29,109 nucleotides of DNA from positions 1 to 29,109 of the IMG/VR virus record IMGVR_UViG_3300025630_000038. One strand, given 5' to 3'. Source of the DNA: a virus. Below, piece by piece: positions 1 through 6,082 of this stretch. The translations under genes and the position numbers were made by a program. The notes beneath the pieces are model-generated. The model did no database searches and was not told the origin of the DNA. It was given only the letters and a program-made list of their open reading frames with translations. Position 1 is the stretch's first letter; every line of letters starts with the position of its first letter.

Positions 1-1
1 A

Positions 2-319
2 GATAAAGAAGTAGATAAAGAGGGAGGAGGAGAGGAGTGCTTAACAGACACCGAGGCAAAGAAAAAACCTGCTCGCTCACGGCGTTCGCGCCTCTCCCCT
101 GATTGGGTTCCGACGGCTGAAGACATTGCTTATTGCAAGAAGATGCGGTCTGACCTTGACGTTGATTTTGTTGCCGAAAAGTTCAAGAGCTACTGGCTGG
201 CTAGGGGTGATAAAGGTGCTATGATGGCAAGCTGGCATCAGGCTTGGAAGAATTGGGTGCTAAATGAGAAACGGAGTTTCGTTCCTGCAAAACCCAGTGT
301 TCCCATGGACTACGTGTGA
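2..319 (+). CDS. DnaT-like replication protein, C-terminal fragment (5' partial)
   Basis: The gene enters from the left edge; 105 codons remain, in frame from base 2 to TGA at 317-319. An acidic, low-complexity linker leads into a segment with the pattern LSPDWVPTAEDIAYCKK ... FKSYWLARGDK ... SWHQAWKNWV. This Trp-rich layout is the signature of the DnaT-like single-strand DNA-binding domain at the C-terminus of many phage replication initiators, where it helps load a replicative helicase. A DnaB-type helicase gene two places downstream supports this. The N-terminal half, normally a winged-helix origin-binding domain, lies outside the window, so the full architecture is unknown. The stop overlaps the next start (TGATG). 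Reading of the domain is by pattern and is fairly secure. Confidence 0.75.
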   Translation, partial: DKEVDKEGGGEECLTDTEAKKKPARSRRSRLSPDWVPTAEDIAYCKKMRSDLDVDFVAEKFKSYWLARGDKGAMMASWHQAWKNWVLNEKRSFVPAKPSVPMDYV

Positions 320-648
320 TGAATCCACTGATCGAAGCCAGACTGAGTGGAGCAAGGTTTGATTCGATCCACGTTGATGTTGTCGAGGGTGATGACATCA
401 CATTCCGGGTGGAGTACAATGCTGGAAGACTGGTGGGGTTGATCAGGGTGGGTAAGGATTCTAAGTACCAAAGGGCTGACTGGAGAGGAATCCATCAATT
501 ACCCACCCTACTGCTAGCCAAAAGTTTGAGAGACGCATTGCCGTTGATAGAGAGTGTTTTGGGGGGGCGCCCCGAAATTATCCGGCTTGCCGCGCCCGAC
601 TGCGTTGCGCTGATCACTGAGTCGGGGATCGAGGAGATTTTTCCATGA
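319..648 (+). CDS. Conserved-type phage protein of unknown function, 109 aa
   Basis: I do not recognise a function. The ATG at 319 shares one base with the upstream stop, and a GTG three bases earlier (316) could also serve; translation is probably by coupling because no good Shine-Dalgarno is visible. The protein begins NPLIEARLSGARFDSIHVDV and reads as a compact alpha/beta fold with an early strand-rich half (IHVDVVEGDDITFRVEY) and a Leu-rich second half (TLLLAKSLRDALPLIESVLGG). There is no signal peptide, membrane segment or obvious catalytic motif. Its place between the DnaT-like gene and the helicase gene, with overlaps on both sides, argues for a role in replication or its control; that is inference. 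Confidence 0.7.
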   Translation: MNPLIEARLSGARFDSIHVDVVEGDDITFRVEYNAGRLVGLIRVGKDSKYQRADWRGIHQLPTLLLAKSLRDALPLIESVLGGRPEIIRLAAPDCVALITESGIEEIFP

Positions 649-1532
649 ACAAAATTGACAAAGACGATTTTGCGCGCTACATTGCAGAGACGATGGAACA
701 GCAGAAGACAATCGCAGCCGGAGCATACGTCGATGAGGTACTGGCGATGTTCCATGAGGTCGGGCAGGCGTCCCCAGGTCAAATGCCGTGGGGAAAGGCT
801 TACGGGCTGTTTGCCTGCCGTCCCGGTGAGGTGACGCTCTGGGGTGGATTCAACGGACACGGCAAGTCTGCGCTGACAGGGCAGGTTGCAATCGGGTTCT
901 TGGCTCAGAACGAGCCGTGCTGCATTGCGAGCTTTGAGATGCTGCCGGCTGCCAGCATAAAACGCCTAGTGCGTCAGATGACCTGCGGACCGACTCCTAC
1001 CGACACCGCAGTGCGTGAGAGCGTTGGGTGGCTGGATGACCACAAGCTCTGGTTCTTTGACCATCAGGGCTCAGTCGATGTCGGGATGATCGAGAAGCTC
1101 GCCAGCTACTGCAAGGAGCGGCTCGGCGTCCGGCACCTGTTCGTTGATTCGCTCATGAAGTGCGTCCGGAACGAGGATGACTTCAACGGTCAGAAGTTTT
1201 TCGTAGATCGGATGTGTGACCTTGCTCGCCACCTTGGACTGCACATCCACCTGATCCACCATTCCCGGAAGGGCGCCAACGAGGATACGCCGCCGGGTAA
1301 GATGGACATGAAGGGCAGCGGGTCGATCACCGATCAGGTGGACAACGTGGTTTCGGTCTGGAAGCGCCCGCAACCGAACGACAACGAGCCCGATGCGTTG
1401 ATGCTGGTGTCAAAGCAGCGGCACGGTGACTGGACGGGGAGCTTGGGGTTGTGGTGCCATGCACCCAGCCTGCAGTTCGTTTCCGACTTCAGCCGCAGAC
1501 CCATTGACTTGAGGGGAGGAATCGGACAATGA
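645..1532 (+). CDS. DnaB-type replicative helicase (RecA-fold ATPase domain)
   Basis: A 295-residue protein that should unwind DNA at the replication fork as a hexamer. Walker A is GFNGHGKS at residues 68-75. Walker B is the hydrophobic run ending in Asp (HLFVDS, about 164-169). A DnaB motif H3-like segment HLIHHSRKG follows at 202-210, then a glycine-rich KGSGSITDQVDNVVSVWK stretch (223-240) and a probable arginine-finger region SKQRHGDWTG (256-265). The chain is short and has only about 60 residues before the ATPase core, so it lacks a full DnaB N-terminal primase-binding domain, as do many phage and Twinkle-like helicases. ATG at 645 overlaps the previous stop as ATGA. An accessory RecA-like ATPase is the alternative, but the neighbours favour a helicase. 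Confidence 0.88.
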   Translation: MNKIDKDDFARYIAETMEQQKTIAAGAYVDEVLAMFHEVGQASPGQMPWGKAYGLFACRPGEVTLWGGFNGHGKSALTGQVAIGFLAQNEPCCIASFEMLPAASIKRLVRQMTCGPTPTDTAVRESVGWLDDHKLWFFDHQGSVDVGMIEKLASYCKERLGVRHLFVDSLMKCVRNEDDFNGQKFFVDRMCDLARHLGLHIHLIHHSRKGANEDTPPGKMDMKGSGSITDQVDNVVSVWKRPQPNDNEPDALMLVSKQRHGDWTGSLGLWCHAPSLQFVSDFSRRPIDLRGGIGQ

Positions 1533-1813
1533 CGCAGGACGAGGCTGAACTTTTCGATGAGCGCGTTGCAATCGCTCAGGAGTCGAATGTTGATTGGCGG
1601 GAGGCAATCAGATTGGGGTACGAGCAGGTCGAGCAATTTCGGCATGAGTGCGAAGTGCGAGAAATCGTCTCTATGGCGTTAAAAAAGGGCGGGGGGTATG
1701 TGGATACCTACCTGACCCTGATCGCCCGCCACAGAGGCTCTAAAGCCGCCACAAGGCTACGTCTGGATGCTAGGAAAGCATACCTGGAGGCACGAAATGA
1801 AAAAAGTCGATGA
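1529..1813 (+). CDS. Small phage protein with CEVR motif, 94 aa, function unknown
   Basis: Begins with an ATGA overlap on the helicase stop. The N-terminal third is acidic and helical. The centre carries RHECEVREIVSM and the end carries RGSKAATRLRLDARKAYLEA. This pair of motifs (CEVR, then RG-x-x-AA-x-x-L-x-x-D-x-R) recurs, as I recall, in small uncharacterised phage proteins next to replication genes; I cannot name a function. No membrane segment or signal peptide is visible. A poly-A and poly-G stretch near 1680-1697 falls inside the gene and is read through in frame. The next gene starts 17 nt before this stop, with its ribosome binding site inside this reading frame. Confidence 0.75.
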   Translation: MTQDEAELFDERVAIAQESNVDWREAIRLGYEQVEQFRHECEVREIVSMALKKGGGYVDTYLTLIARHRGSKAATRLRLDARKAYLEARNEKSR

Positions 1814-2180
1814 ATTCATAGCAGTTTTGAACCAAATTGGTGCACCCGATGGGGTCACTCCGGCAACCAGCCTGCACGAGCTGTCCGAGGAGCAGCGTGA
1901 GGAGTTCGAGCGCGGTAACTTTGGAACGCCTCCGTGCTTTGAGAGCAAAGAGCAGTTCGACGAGTGGGTCGATGCTGGCAAGAATGCGCCGGGGGACATC
2001 TTTACCGAGGTTTCTACCTACTGCGAAGACTGCACCCCTGAATACCAAGGTCGGATGCTCGATGAGGGGCGCTGCGCTTACCCGTGCACGGTATTCACAT
2101 CGAAGGGAGGGGTGCGCGTCTTTCTGGTGCCAGCAACGAAGTACATAGCGAAGCGCATTGCGGAGGCTCGCGGGAAATGA
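1797..2180 (+). CDS. Cys-rich (putative zinc-binding) phage protein, 127 aa
   Basis: The start is set at ATG 1797 because GGAGG lies at 1786-1790, six bases upstream; an earlier in-frame GTG/ATG-like start inside the previous gene has no such site. The N-terminal 70 residues are acidic and helical. The second half holds four cysteines, C76, C79, C93 and C97, as YCEDCTPEYQ ... GRCAYPC, a spacing that could bind one zinc ion. The CxxCTPEYQ-x-x-M ... GRC arrangement resembles a recurrent family of small phage proteins of unknown function. A basic helix ends the chain. It sits in the replication operon; a nucleic-acid or protein-binding role is possible but not shown. Confidence 0.75.
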   Translation: MKKVDEFIAVLNQIGAPDGVTPATSLHELSEEQREEFERGNFGTPPCFESKEQFDEWVDAGKNAPGDIFTEVSTYCEDCTPEYQGRMLDEGRCAYPCTVFTSKGGVRVFLVPATKYIAKRIAEARGK

Positions 2181-2383
2181 AGGATTTGAGGATTTGCTCG
2201 GCTTGCAAGTGGGTTCTTCCCGCAGGCAAGAAGGGCGAAAACGGCAAAGACTATTTCGTCGACACCTGTACGAATGATCTTTGCCAGAACAGGTACGGAC
2301 CAACAGCAGTATCGATGGCTCGTGCATTTGGTGGTCCCTGTGGAATCGAAGCAGGGCTTTTTGAAAAGAGAGGAAAGCAATGA
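2177..2383 (+). CDS. Zinc-ribbon-like small phage protein, 68 aa
   Basis: ATG 2177 overlaps the preceding stop as ATGA and the gene ends in an ATGA overlap with ssb. The protein opens MKDLRICSACKWVLPAG and has a second cysteine pair CTNDLC at residues 31-36, so C7, C10, C31 and C36 could form one zinc ribbon. The tail carries ARAFGGPCGIEAGLFE, a pattern (AR-x-x-GG-x-CG-x-EA-x-x-F) I associate with small phage proteins of unknown role. Being locked between a second Cys-rich protein and the single-strand DNA-binding protein suggests a link to DNA metabolism, but no activity can be assigned. Confidence 0.75.
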   Translation: MKDLRICSACKWVLPAGKKGENGKDYFVDTCTNDLCQNRYGPTAVSMARAFGGPCGIEAGLFEKRGKQ

Positions 2384-2766
2384 CAATCATCACAACTGGC
2401 GTCTTTACCCTTGGTCGCGACGCAGAACAATTCACTGTTCCGTCCGGCAAGACTGGCGTTACGCTCTCGCTCGCATACGATGTCGGATACGGTCAGAACA
2501 AGACGACCGGATGGATTCGGGCAAAGCTCTGGGGAGCCCGTGCGGAGGCAGTGGCACCCTACTTGACCAAAGGCACGAAGGTCTTTGCCGCACTGAGTGA
2601 CTTGCACGTCTCGACATTCACCAAACGCGATGGCTCTGCCTCATCTTCCTTGGAGGGATCGATCAGCGAGATCCAGCTGCTGGGCGGGAAGCGTGACTCC
2701 GCTCCTGCGCCGCGCAAGCCAGCGGTTCAGGAAGAAGCATTCGAGAGCGAGGACATTCCGTTCTAA
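2380..2766 (+). CDS. ssb: Single-stranded DNA-binding protein
   Basis: A 128-residue OB-fold protein that should coat single-stranded DNA during replication and recombination. The core reads as five strands, with GVFTLGRDAE near the start, WIRAKLWGARAE at about 45-56 and the matching KGTKVFAALSDLHVSTFTK in the second half. After a disordered Ala/Pro/Glu linker the chain ends in the acidic tip SEDIPF, the classic SSB tail (DIPF) through which partner proteins are recruited. Length is on the short side for bacterial SSB (about 170) but usual for phage versions. A good ribosome binding site (GAGAGGAAAG) precedes ATG 2380. It is the last gene before a short hairpin-containing gap. Confidence 0.93.
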   Translation: MTIITTGVFTLGRDAEQFTVPSGKTGVTLSLAYDVGYGQNKTTGWIRAKLWGARAEAVAPYLTKGTKVFAALSDLHVSTFTKRDGSASSSLEGSISEIQLLGGKRDSAPAPRKPAVQEEAFESEDIPF

Positions 2767-2768
2767 CC

Positions 2769-2821
2769 ATCCCCTTGCCCCTACGGGGGCATTGTGGGGC
2801 AGGTAAACGATTTTAGGGGAT
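2769..2821 (+). promoter_or_regulatory. Predicted RNA structure covering the ribosome binding site of the 33-aa gene
   Basis: In the gap after ssb, TGCCCC (2776-2781) pairs with GGGGCA (2786-2791) around a TACG loop, which as RNA is a C(UACG)G tetraloop of the very stable UNCG class. Immediately outside it, ATCCCCT (2769-2775) is a perfect complement of AGGGGAT (2815-2821), which contains the Shine-Dalgarno of the ATG at 2826. The two helices could stack and hide the site. There is no T-run, so it does not look like an intrinsic terminator. Pairing is seen in the sequence; a regulatory role is inference. Confidence 0.45.
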
Positions 2822-2825
2822 CAAA

Positions 2826-2927
2826 ATGGACGAATTTCTTGTAATGCTGTCTCTCACGTTCTTTGGCGGTTTGGTTGTCGGGGTGATCGCTGGCGTTGTG
2901 GTCATGGCGGAAAGGATGGACCCATGA
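2826..2927 (+). CDS. 33-residue single-span membrane peptide
   Basis: A short gene: ATG 2826, TGA 2925-2927. AGGGGA at 2815-2820 is a well-placed ribosome binding site and the stop overlaps the next start as ATGA, both of which argue it is translated. The peptide starts MDEFLVMLSLTFFGG and continues through Val/Gly/Ile to MAERMDP, giving one hydrophobic helix of about 23 residues (roughly 4-27) flanked by acidic residues in front and a charged tail. It has no cysteine or motif. Possible roles include membrane tethering of the replication complex or a host-membrane effector; neither can be shown. Confidence 0.6.
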   Translation: MDEFLVMLSLTFFGGLVVGVIAGVVVMAERMDP

Positions 2928-3190
2928 GGTCCAAGAACAAGCGAGCCCAGACTGCCGCCGAAAGCCGGTATGTCGCCAAGCTCGCTGCTCTGGACTGTGT
3001 GGTCTGCGATGCTCCGGGTCCAAGTGAGGTGCATGAGTTCCGGCAGGGCGAATGGTTCACCAGTGTGCCGCTGTGCTCGGAGTGCCACCGAGGAAAGGAC
3101 GGCTGGCATGGCACAAGGGATCGCTGGACGAACCGCCGGGTCGATATGTTGGATTCCATCAACAGGGCGGTCGGGAGGGTTCTGGGATGA
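2924..3190 (+). CDS. HNH-like (Ref/NinG-type) zinc-fold nuclease candidate, 88 aa
   Basis: AAAGGA seven bases before ATG 2924 supports the start. After a basic helix (RSKNKRAQTAAESRYVAKLA) the protein shows CVVCDAPGPSEVHEF (C25, C28, H37) and VPLCSECHRGKDGWHG (C51, C54, H55, H62). The order CxxC, then xVHxx, then PLCxxCHRGxxGxHG, is that of the small HNH-type nucleases found in phages, such as the RecA-dependent Ref group and DUF968/NinG-like proteins, where these Cys and His hold zinc and the active-site metal. It would act on DNA in recombination or repair. The first HNH histidine lies in VHEF rather than the commoner VHHI. Nuclease activity is inferred, not certain. Confidence 0.68.
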   Translation: MRSKNKRAQTAAESRYVAKLAALDCVVCDAPGPSEVHEFRQGEWFTSVPLCSECHRGKDGWHGTRDRWTNRRVDMLDSINRAVGRVLG

Positions 3191-3504
3191 CACCACAACA
3201 ACGCTCCATCAACCTGCTGCGGTCTGAGGGCTACCTTGTCGAGGTCGTCGAGCAGATCAAGCGGGTGCCGGGAAAGACTTGGCGGGTTGACCTTTTCGGC
3301 TTTGCCGATCTCCTTGCGCTGCGGGGTGAGGAAATACTGCTCGTCCAGGTAACCAGTCGGTCGAACGTGTCCAGCAGGATCCGCAAGATCGAGGATGCAC
3401 CAACTTTGGGCGCAGTCCGTGATGCCGGCATTCGGATCGAGGTGCATGGTTGGGGGAAGAACTCTGCCGGCAAAATGACTTTCAGGAGGGAAGACGTATC
3501 GTGA
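3187..3504 (+). CDS. PD-(D/E)XK-fold-like phage protein, 105 aa
   Basis: ATG 3187 overlaps the preceding stop as ATGA; an upstream extension within the previous gene is unlikely. The sequence RVDLFGFADLLALRG, then EILLVQVTSRSNVSSRIRKI, follows the restriction-endonuclease-like core: an Asp on one strand (D35 or D41), a turn, and a second strand carrying the catalytic pair. Here that pair reads Q54-V-T56 instead of E-x-K. I recall phage relatives with the same QVTS strand, resembling Holliday-junction resolvases and small recombination nucleases. The altered residues could mean changed metal use or loss of catalysis with DNA binding kept. Neighbouring an HNH-like gene supports a recombination role. 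Confidence 0.65.
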   Translation: MTPQQRSINLLRSEGYLVEVVEQIKRVPGKTWRVDLFGFADLLALRGEEILLVQVTSRSNVSSRIRKIEDAPTLGAVRDAGIRIEVHGWGKNSAGKMTFRREDVS

Positions 3505-3878
3505 ACCAGACTGATCAGATTTTCAACCGGCTCAACGAGGGAGTGGTTCTGACGCTTGAGCAGATCATGGAGGAGTTCAAGCTCTCAAAACGCTCCGCAG
3601 AGTCCTGTCTGCTCCGACTGCACAAGTCTGGGCGCCTTGCCCGATCCAGTAGCCCTGCGGGGCGCTACACGGCTCTCAGACACGCTGCAATGCTGGATGA
3701 GCCCAACGCTTTCCCGCTGCCAGCGTGGACGCCGGAAGAGGAGGCTCCGGCAAAGAAGGTGACCGTGGATGAGGTGCTGGCAATGCTTGAGGAGTTTGCT
3801 GTAGCCGAAGCCCGCAGAGGAAACGTCGGGGTGTCCAACATCCTGCGCAAGGTCATTAATCGAGTGAGGGAACCATGA
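3501..3878 (+). CDS. Winged-helix DNA-binding protein, 125 aa
   Basis: Starts at GTG 3501, overlapping the upstream stop as GTGA, with AGGAGGGA at 3484-3490 as ribosome binding site. Residues about 5-60 form a helix-turn-helix with wing: TDQIFNRLNEG, TLEQIMEEFKLSKRSAESCL, LLRLHKSGRLARSSS, GRYTAL. The second half is helical and ends in a basic stretch (NILRKVINRVREP). It should bind DNA, either as a transcription regulator of the early or late operon or as an accessory replication factor; its late place in the early operon fits a regulator. No ligand-binding domain is visible. Which promoter it acts on cannot be read from the window. Confidence 0.72.
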   Translation: MNQTDQIFNRLNEGVVLTLEQIMEEFKLSKRSAESCLLRLHKSGRLARSSSPAGRYTALRHAAMLDEPNAFPLPAWTPEEEAPAKKVTVDEVLAMLEEFAVAEARRGNVGVSNILRKVINRVREP

Positions 3879-4039
3879 TTGACGTGATCATCCAGTTCGC
3901 ACAGAACGAAGACGGGTCTTGGTCTTGGATTTGGGAGGGACCAGACGAGTTTTGCAGGATAGGCGCCGCCGAGACAGTTGAGGAGGCAGAGGAACAGGCA
4001 AGGATGGCAGTGGGAGAATGGTATGGACGAGTTCACTGA
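3875..4039 (+). CDS. Small acidic phage protein, 54 aa, unknown function
   Basis: ATG 3875 overlaps the previous stop as ATGA; the stop TGA is at 4037-4039 and the next gene starts 17 nt before it. The protein opens with a beta strand MIDVIIQFAQNEDGSWSWIW, followed by an acidic helix ETVEEAEEQARMAVGEW. The strand-strand-helix layout is loosely like HicB-type antitoxin folds, but it is too short and I would not assign that. The overlaps at both ends are the main evidence that it is real. Confidence 0.6.
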   Translation: MIDVIIQFAQNEDGSWSWIWEGPDEFCRIGAAETVEEAEEQARMAVGEWYGRVH

Positions 4040-4361
4040 TCTGGACGAGCTTGTTGACCGCTACCTGCGAGATGAGCAGTACGACAAGCCCAATATTGGC
4101 TTTCCGTCCAGGGCTGCCGGTACGAGCTTGTTCAGGGCAAGCAGACAATGGGAGAAGGAGGATCCGGATGAGGTGATAGGCAGCGCAGAGATGGCAGCAA
4201 TGGAAGGAGCATTCGCATCTCTCACAGTGGAGCAGGAAACGATCCTAAGGCTCGATGCTGGGTACAGGGCGAAAGGAATCCACAGAATCGATACGTCTGG
4301 GGTGGATGCAGTCAAGAAGATTCTGAGGCGTCTGCTGAACAACAGGGGGATCGTTGTATAA
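4023..4361 (+). CDS. Last gene of the left operon, 112 aa; possible late regulator
   Basis: The start is placed at ATG 4023, preceded by GGGAGAAT; a longer frame from 3978 would lie wholly within the preceding gene. The N-terminal half is acidic (TDLDELVDRYLRDEQYD). The C-terminal half, ASLTVEQETILRLDAGYRAKG followed by TSGVDAVKKILRRLL, resembles a sigma region-4-like or antiterminator-like helical unit by hydrophobic pattern only. Its position directly before the terminator that separates early from late genes is where lambdoid phages keep their late regulator, so a role in late gene activation is a fair guess. No zinc site or known Q-family signature is visible; function is otherwise unknown. 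Confidence 0.62.
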   Translation: MDEFTDLDELVDRYLRDEQYDKPNIGFPSRAAGTSLFRASRQWEKEDPDEVIGSAEMAAMEGAFASLTVEQETILRLDAGYRAKGIHRIDTSGVDAVKKILRRLLNNRGIVV

Positions 4362-4448
4362 AAGTGAGCTTGACAGCTACCCGCGTATTTGACGACCATT
4401 GAACTGCGGGGAAGTTGTCTCCGCCATCTCGATCTCCAGGGGTTTTTA
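4362..4448 (+). other. Early-late intergenic region, left part
   Basis: This stretch and the 73 bases after the terminator form the junction between the left operon and terS. A perfect TTGACA lies at 4370-4375, but nothing like TATAAT follows at 16-18 bases. No small ORF with a ribosome binding site is visible. A late promoter needing a phage factor could be here or between 4477 and 4549, but none can be supported from sequence alone. Confidence 0.35.
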
Positions 4449-4476
4449 AGGGTGCTTCTCCGGCGCCCTTTTTTTT
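4449..4476 (+). terminator. Rho-independent terminator of the left operon
   Basis: AGGGTGC (4449-4455) pairs with GCGCCCT (4463-4469), with one G-T wobble, around a seven-base loop, and eight T follow (4469-4476). It lies about 90 bases after the last gene of the replication operon and about 75 before terS, so it should insulate early from late transcription unless an antiterminator acts. Confidence 0.85.
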
Positions 4477-4549
4477 GTCAAGTCGCCAAACCAGCGCACA
4501 AGAGGTAGTCTATGACTATGAAAAGTAGAATTGATAATAGGGAAAAGCT

Positions 4550-4810
4550 ATGACCACAGGTCGCAAGACAGGCGGTCGCAAGAAGGGCATCCCCAACAAG
4601 ACTACAACGATCGTCAAAGAAGCCATTGCCATTGCCGCCGACAGACTGGGCGGTGTTGAGCGTCTTGTGGAGTGGGCTAAGGAAGCGCCTGAGAACGAGA
4701 AAGCATTCTGGGTGAGCGTCTACCCCAAACTGCTGCCGCTCCAGGTCAACGGAGATCCCAACCAGCCAGTCGAACTCCGATTCAAGTGGGCTGGCAAGGG
4801 CGAGGATTGA
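4550..4810 (+). CDS. terS: Terminase small subunit (short form, 86 aa)
   Basis: The small terminase recognises viral DNA and regulates the large subunit during packaging. The N-terminus has GRKTGGRKKGIPNKTT, the basic, AT-hook-like opening typical of many small terminases. A helix (IVKEAIAIAADRLGGVERL) follows, and the C-terminus reads WVSVYPKLLPLQVNGDPNQP, the usual ending of this family (YPKLLP-x-QV). At 86 residues it is much shorter than the 140-200 common for TerS, so the helical oligomerisation region is minimal. The AGGGAAA before ATG 4550 is an acceptable ribosome binding site. The terL gene starts 3 bases after its stop, which confirms the call. Confidence 0.82.
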   Translation: MTTGRKTGGRKKGIPNKTTTIVKEAIAIAADRLGGVERLVEWAKEAPENEKAFWVSVYPKLLPLQVNGDPNQPVELRFKWAGKGED

Positions 4811-4813
4811 CCC

Positions 4814-6082
4814 TTGCCCATCCAGACGATAGAAATTCCCTATGACCCCCGTGACTGCTTTATCCCTTTCCATGAACGGAAAGAGCGATGGGCGATCATG
4901 GTGGCTCACCGACGCGCAGGTAAGACCGTTGCCTGCATCAATGATCTGCTAAGGGCTGCGCTAACTGCCGACAAGCCCGATTCGCGATTCGCATACCTAG
5001 CTCCCCATTTCAATCAAGCCAAAGACGTTGCTTGGATGTACCTGCGAAAATTTGCGGGTGTCGTCCCCGGTGCGACCTTCAATGAAGCAGAATTACGCTG
5101 CGATCTTCCCAACGGCTCCAGAATTCGTTTGTACGGTGCCGACAATCCCGACCGACTCCGTGGCATTTACCTAGACGGCGTGATTCTGGACGAGTACGCC
5201 GATATGCGCCCTAGCATCTGGGGTGAGGTGATTCGCCCGTTGCTGGCTGACCGCCAAGGCTGGTGCGTCTGGATTGGCACTCCGAAGGGTCGTAATAGTT
5301 TTTGCCAATTGTGGGAAGAGGCAGACGACCGCTGGTTCCGTCTTATGCTCAAGGCTTCTGAGACTGGCTTGCTCGACAAGACTGAACTGCAAGACGCCCG
5401 CCGGTCAATGACCATCGACCAGTACGAACAAGAGTTCGAGTGCAGTTTCGATGCTGCCGTGCAGGGTGCCTACTATGGCAAGGAGATGAAAGCCGCTGAC
5501 GAGCAGGGTCGTATCTGCGGTGTGCCGATTGACCCGACTGCACAGGTCCACGTTGCTTGGGACTTGGGGATCGGCGACGCGACCGCTCTGGTGTTCTGCC
5601 AGCAGGTAGGCAAAGAGTGGCACATCGTGGACTTCTACGAGGCTTCAGGCGTTGGTCTGGATCACTACGCCAAGGTGCTGTCGGACAAGGGCTACAACTA
5701 TGGCTCACAGATTCTGCCGCACGATGCTGCCGCAAAGGAGCTCGGGACAGGCAAGAGCCGGGTCGAGGTGCTGGCAAGCCTTGGAGTCCGAAATGTGACG
5801 GTTCTCAAAGCCAGCAAGGTTGAGGATGGGATCAATGCTGTCCGGATGACCCTGCCGATGTGCTGGTTTGACAAGGAGCGGTGTTCTCAACTGGTCGAAC
5901 ATCTACGGATGTATCGAAGCGAATTCGATGAAAAGCGCAAGGTGTTCAAGACAACGCCTCTTCACGATTGGCACAGTCACGCCGCCGATGCTTTCCGATA
6001 CTTGTGTGTCGGGCTTGAGCAATCGAAACCCCAACAATGGAAGCCTCTTGATTACGGGGCTTGGGATAAAGGATTCGTCTGA
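4814..6082 (+). CDS. terL: Terminase large subunit, TTG start
   Basis: This is the packaging motor and headful or site-specific nuclease. The ATPase domain has a Walker A variant AHRRAGKT (31-38), Walker B GVILDEYAD (122-130) and the coupling motif IGTPKG (154-159). The RNase H-like nuclease domain follows with AWDLGIGDATALV (D250), LPHDAAAKE (D304) and HDWHSHAADAFRY (D385 and D392), giving the acidic residues expected for two metals. At 422 residues it is a compact Terminase_6-type protein. The start is TTG at 4814, with GGGCGAGGA eight bases upstream, 3 bases after the terS stop; no ATG occurs before the conserved N-terminus. The stop shares one base with the portal start. Confidence 0.95.
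   Translation: MPIQTIEIPYDPRDCFIPFHERKERWAIMVAHRRAGKTVACINDLLRAALTADKPDSRFAYLAPHFNQAKDVAWMYLRKFAGVVPGATFNEAELRCDLPNGSRIRLYGADNPDRLRGIYLDGVILDEYADMRPSIWGEVIRPLLADRQGWCVWIGTPKGRNSFCQLWEEADDRWFRLMLKASETGLLDKTELQDARRSMTIDQYEQEFECSFDAAVQGAYYGKEMKAADEQGRICGVPIDPTAQVHVAWDLGIGDATALVFCQQVGKEWHIVDFYEASGVGLDHYAKVLSDKGYNYGSQILPHDAAAKELGTGKSRVEVLASLGVRNVTVLKASKVEDGINAVRMTLPMCWFDKERCSQLVEHLRMYRSEFDEKRKVFKTTPLHDWHSHAADAFRYLCVGLEQSKPQQWKPLDYGAWDKGFV

Noticed and set aside
3875-4039. HicB-like antitoxin
   Set aside because: The strand pattern is only vaguely similar, the protein is too short and no HicA-like toxin is beside it.
4370-4400. TTGACA at 4370-4375 as a late promoter
   Set aside because: No -10-like hexamer occurs at 16-18 bases; a single box is not enough.
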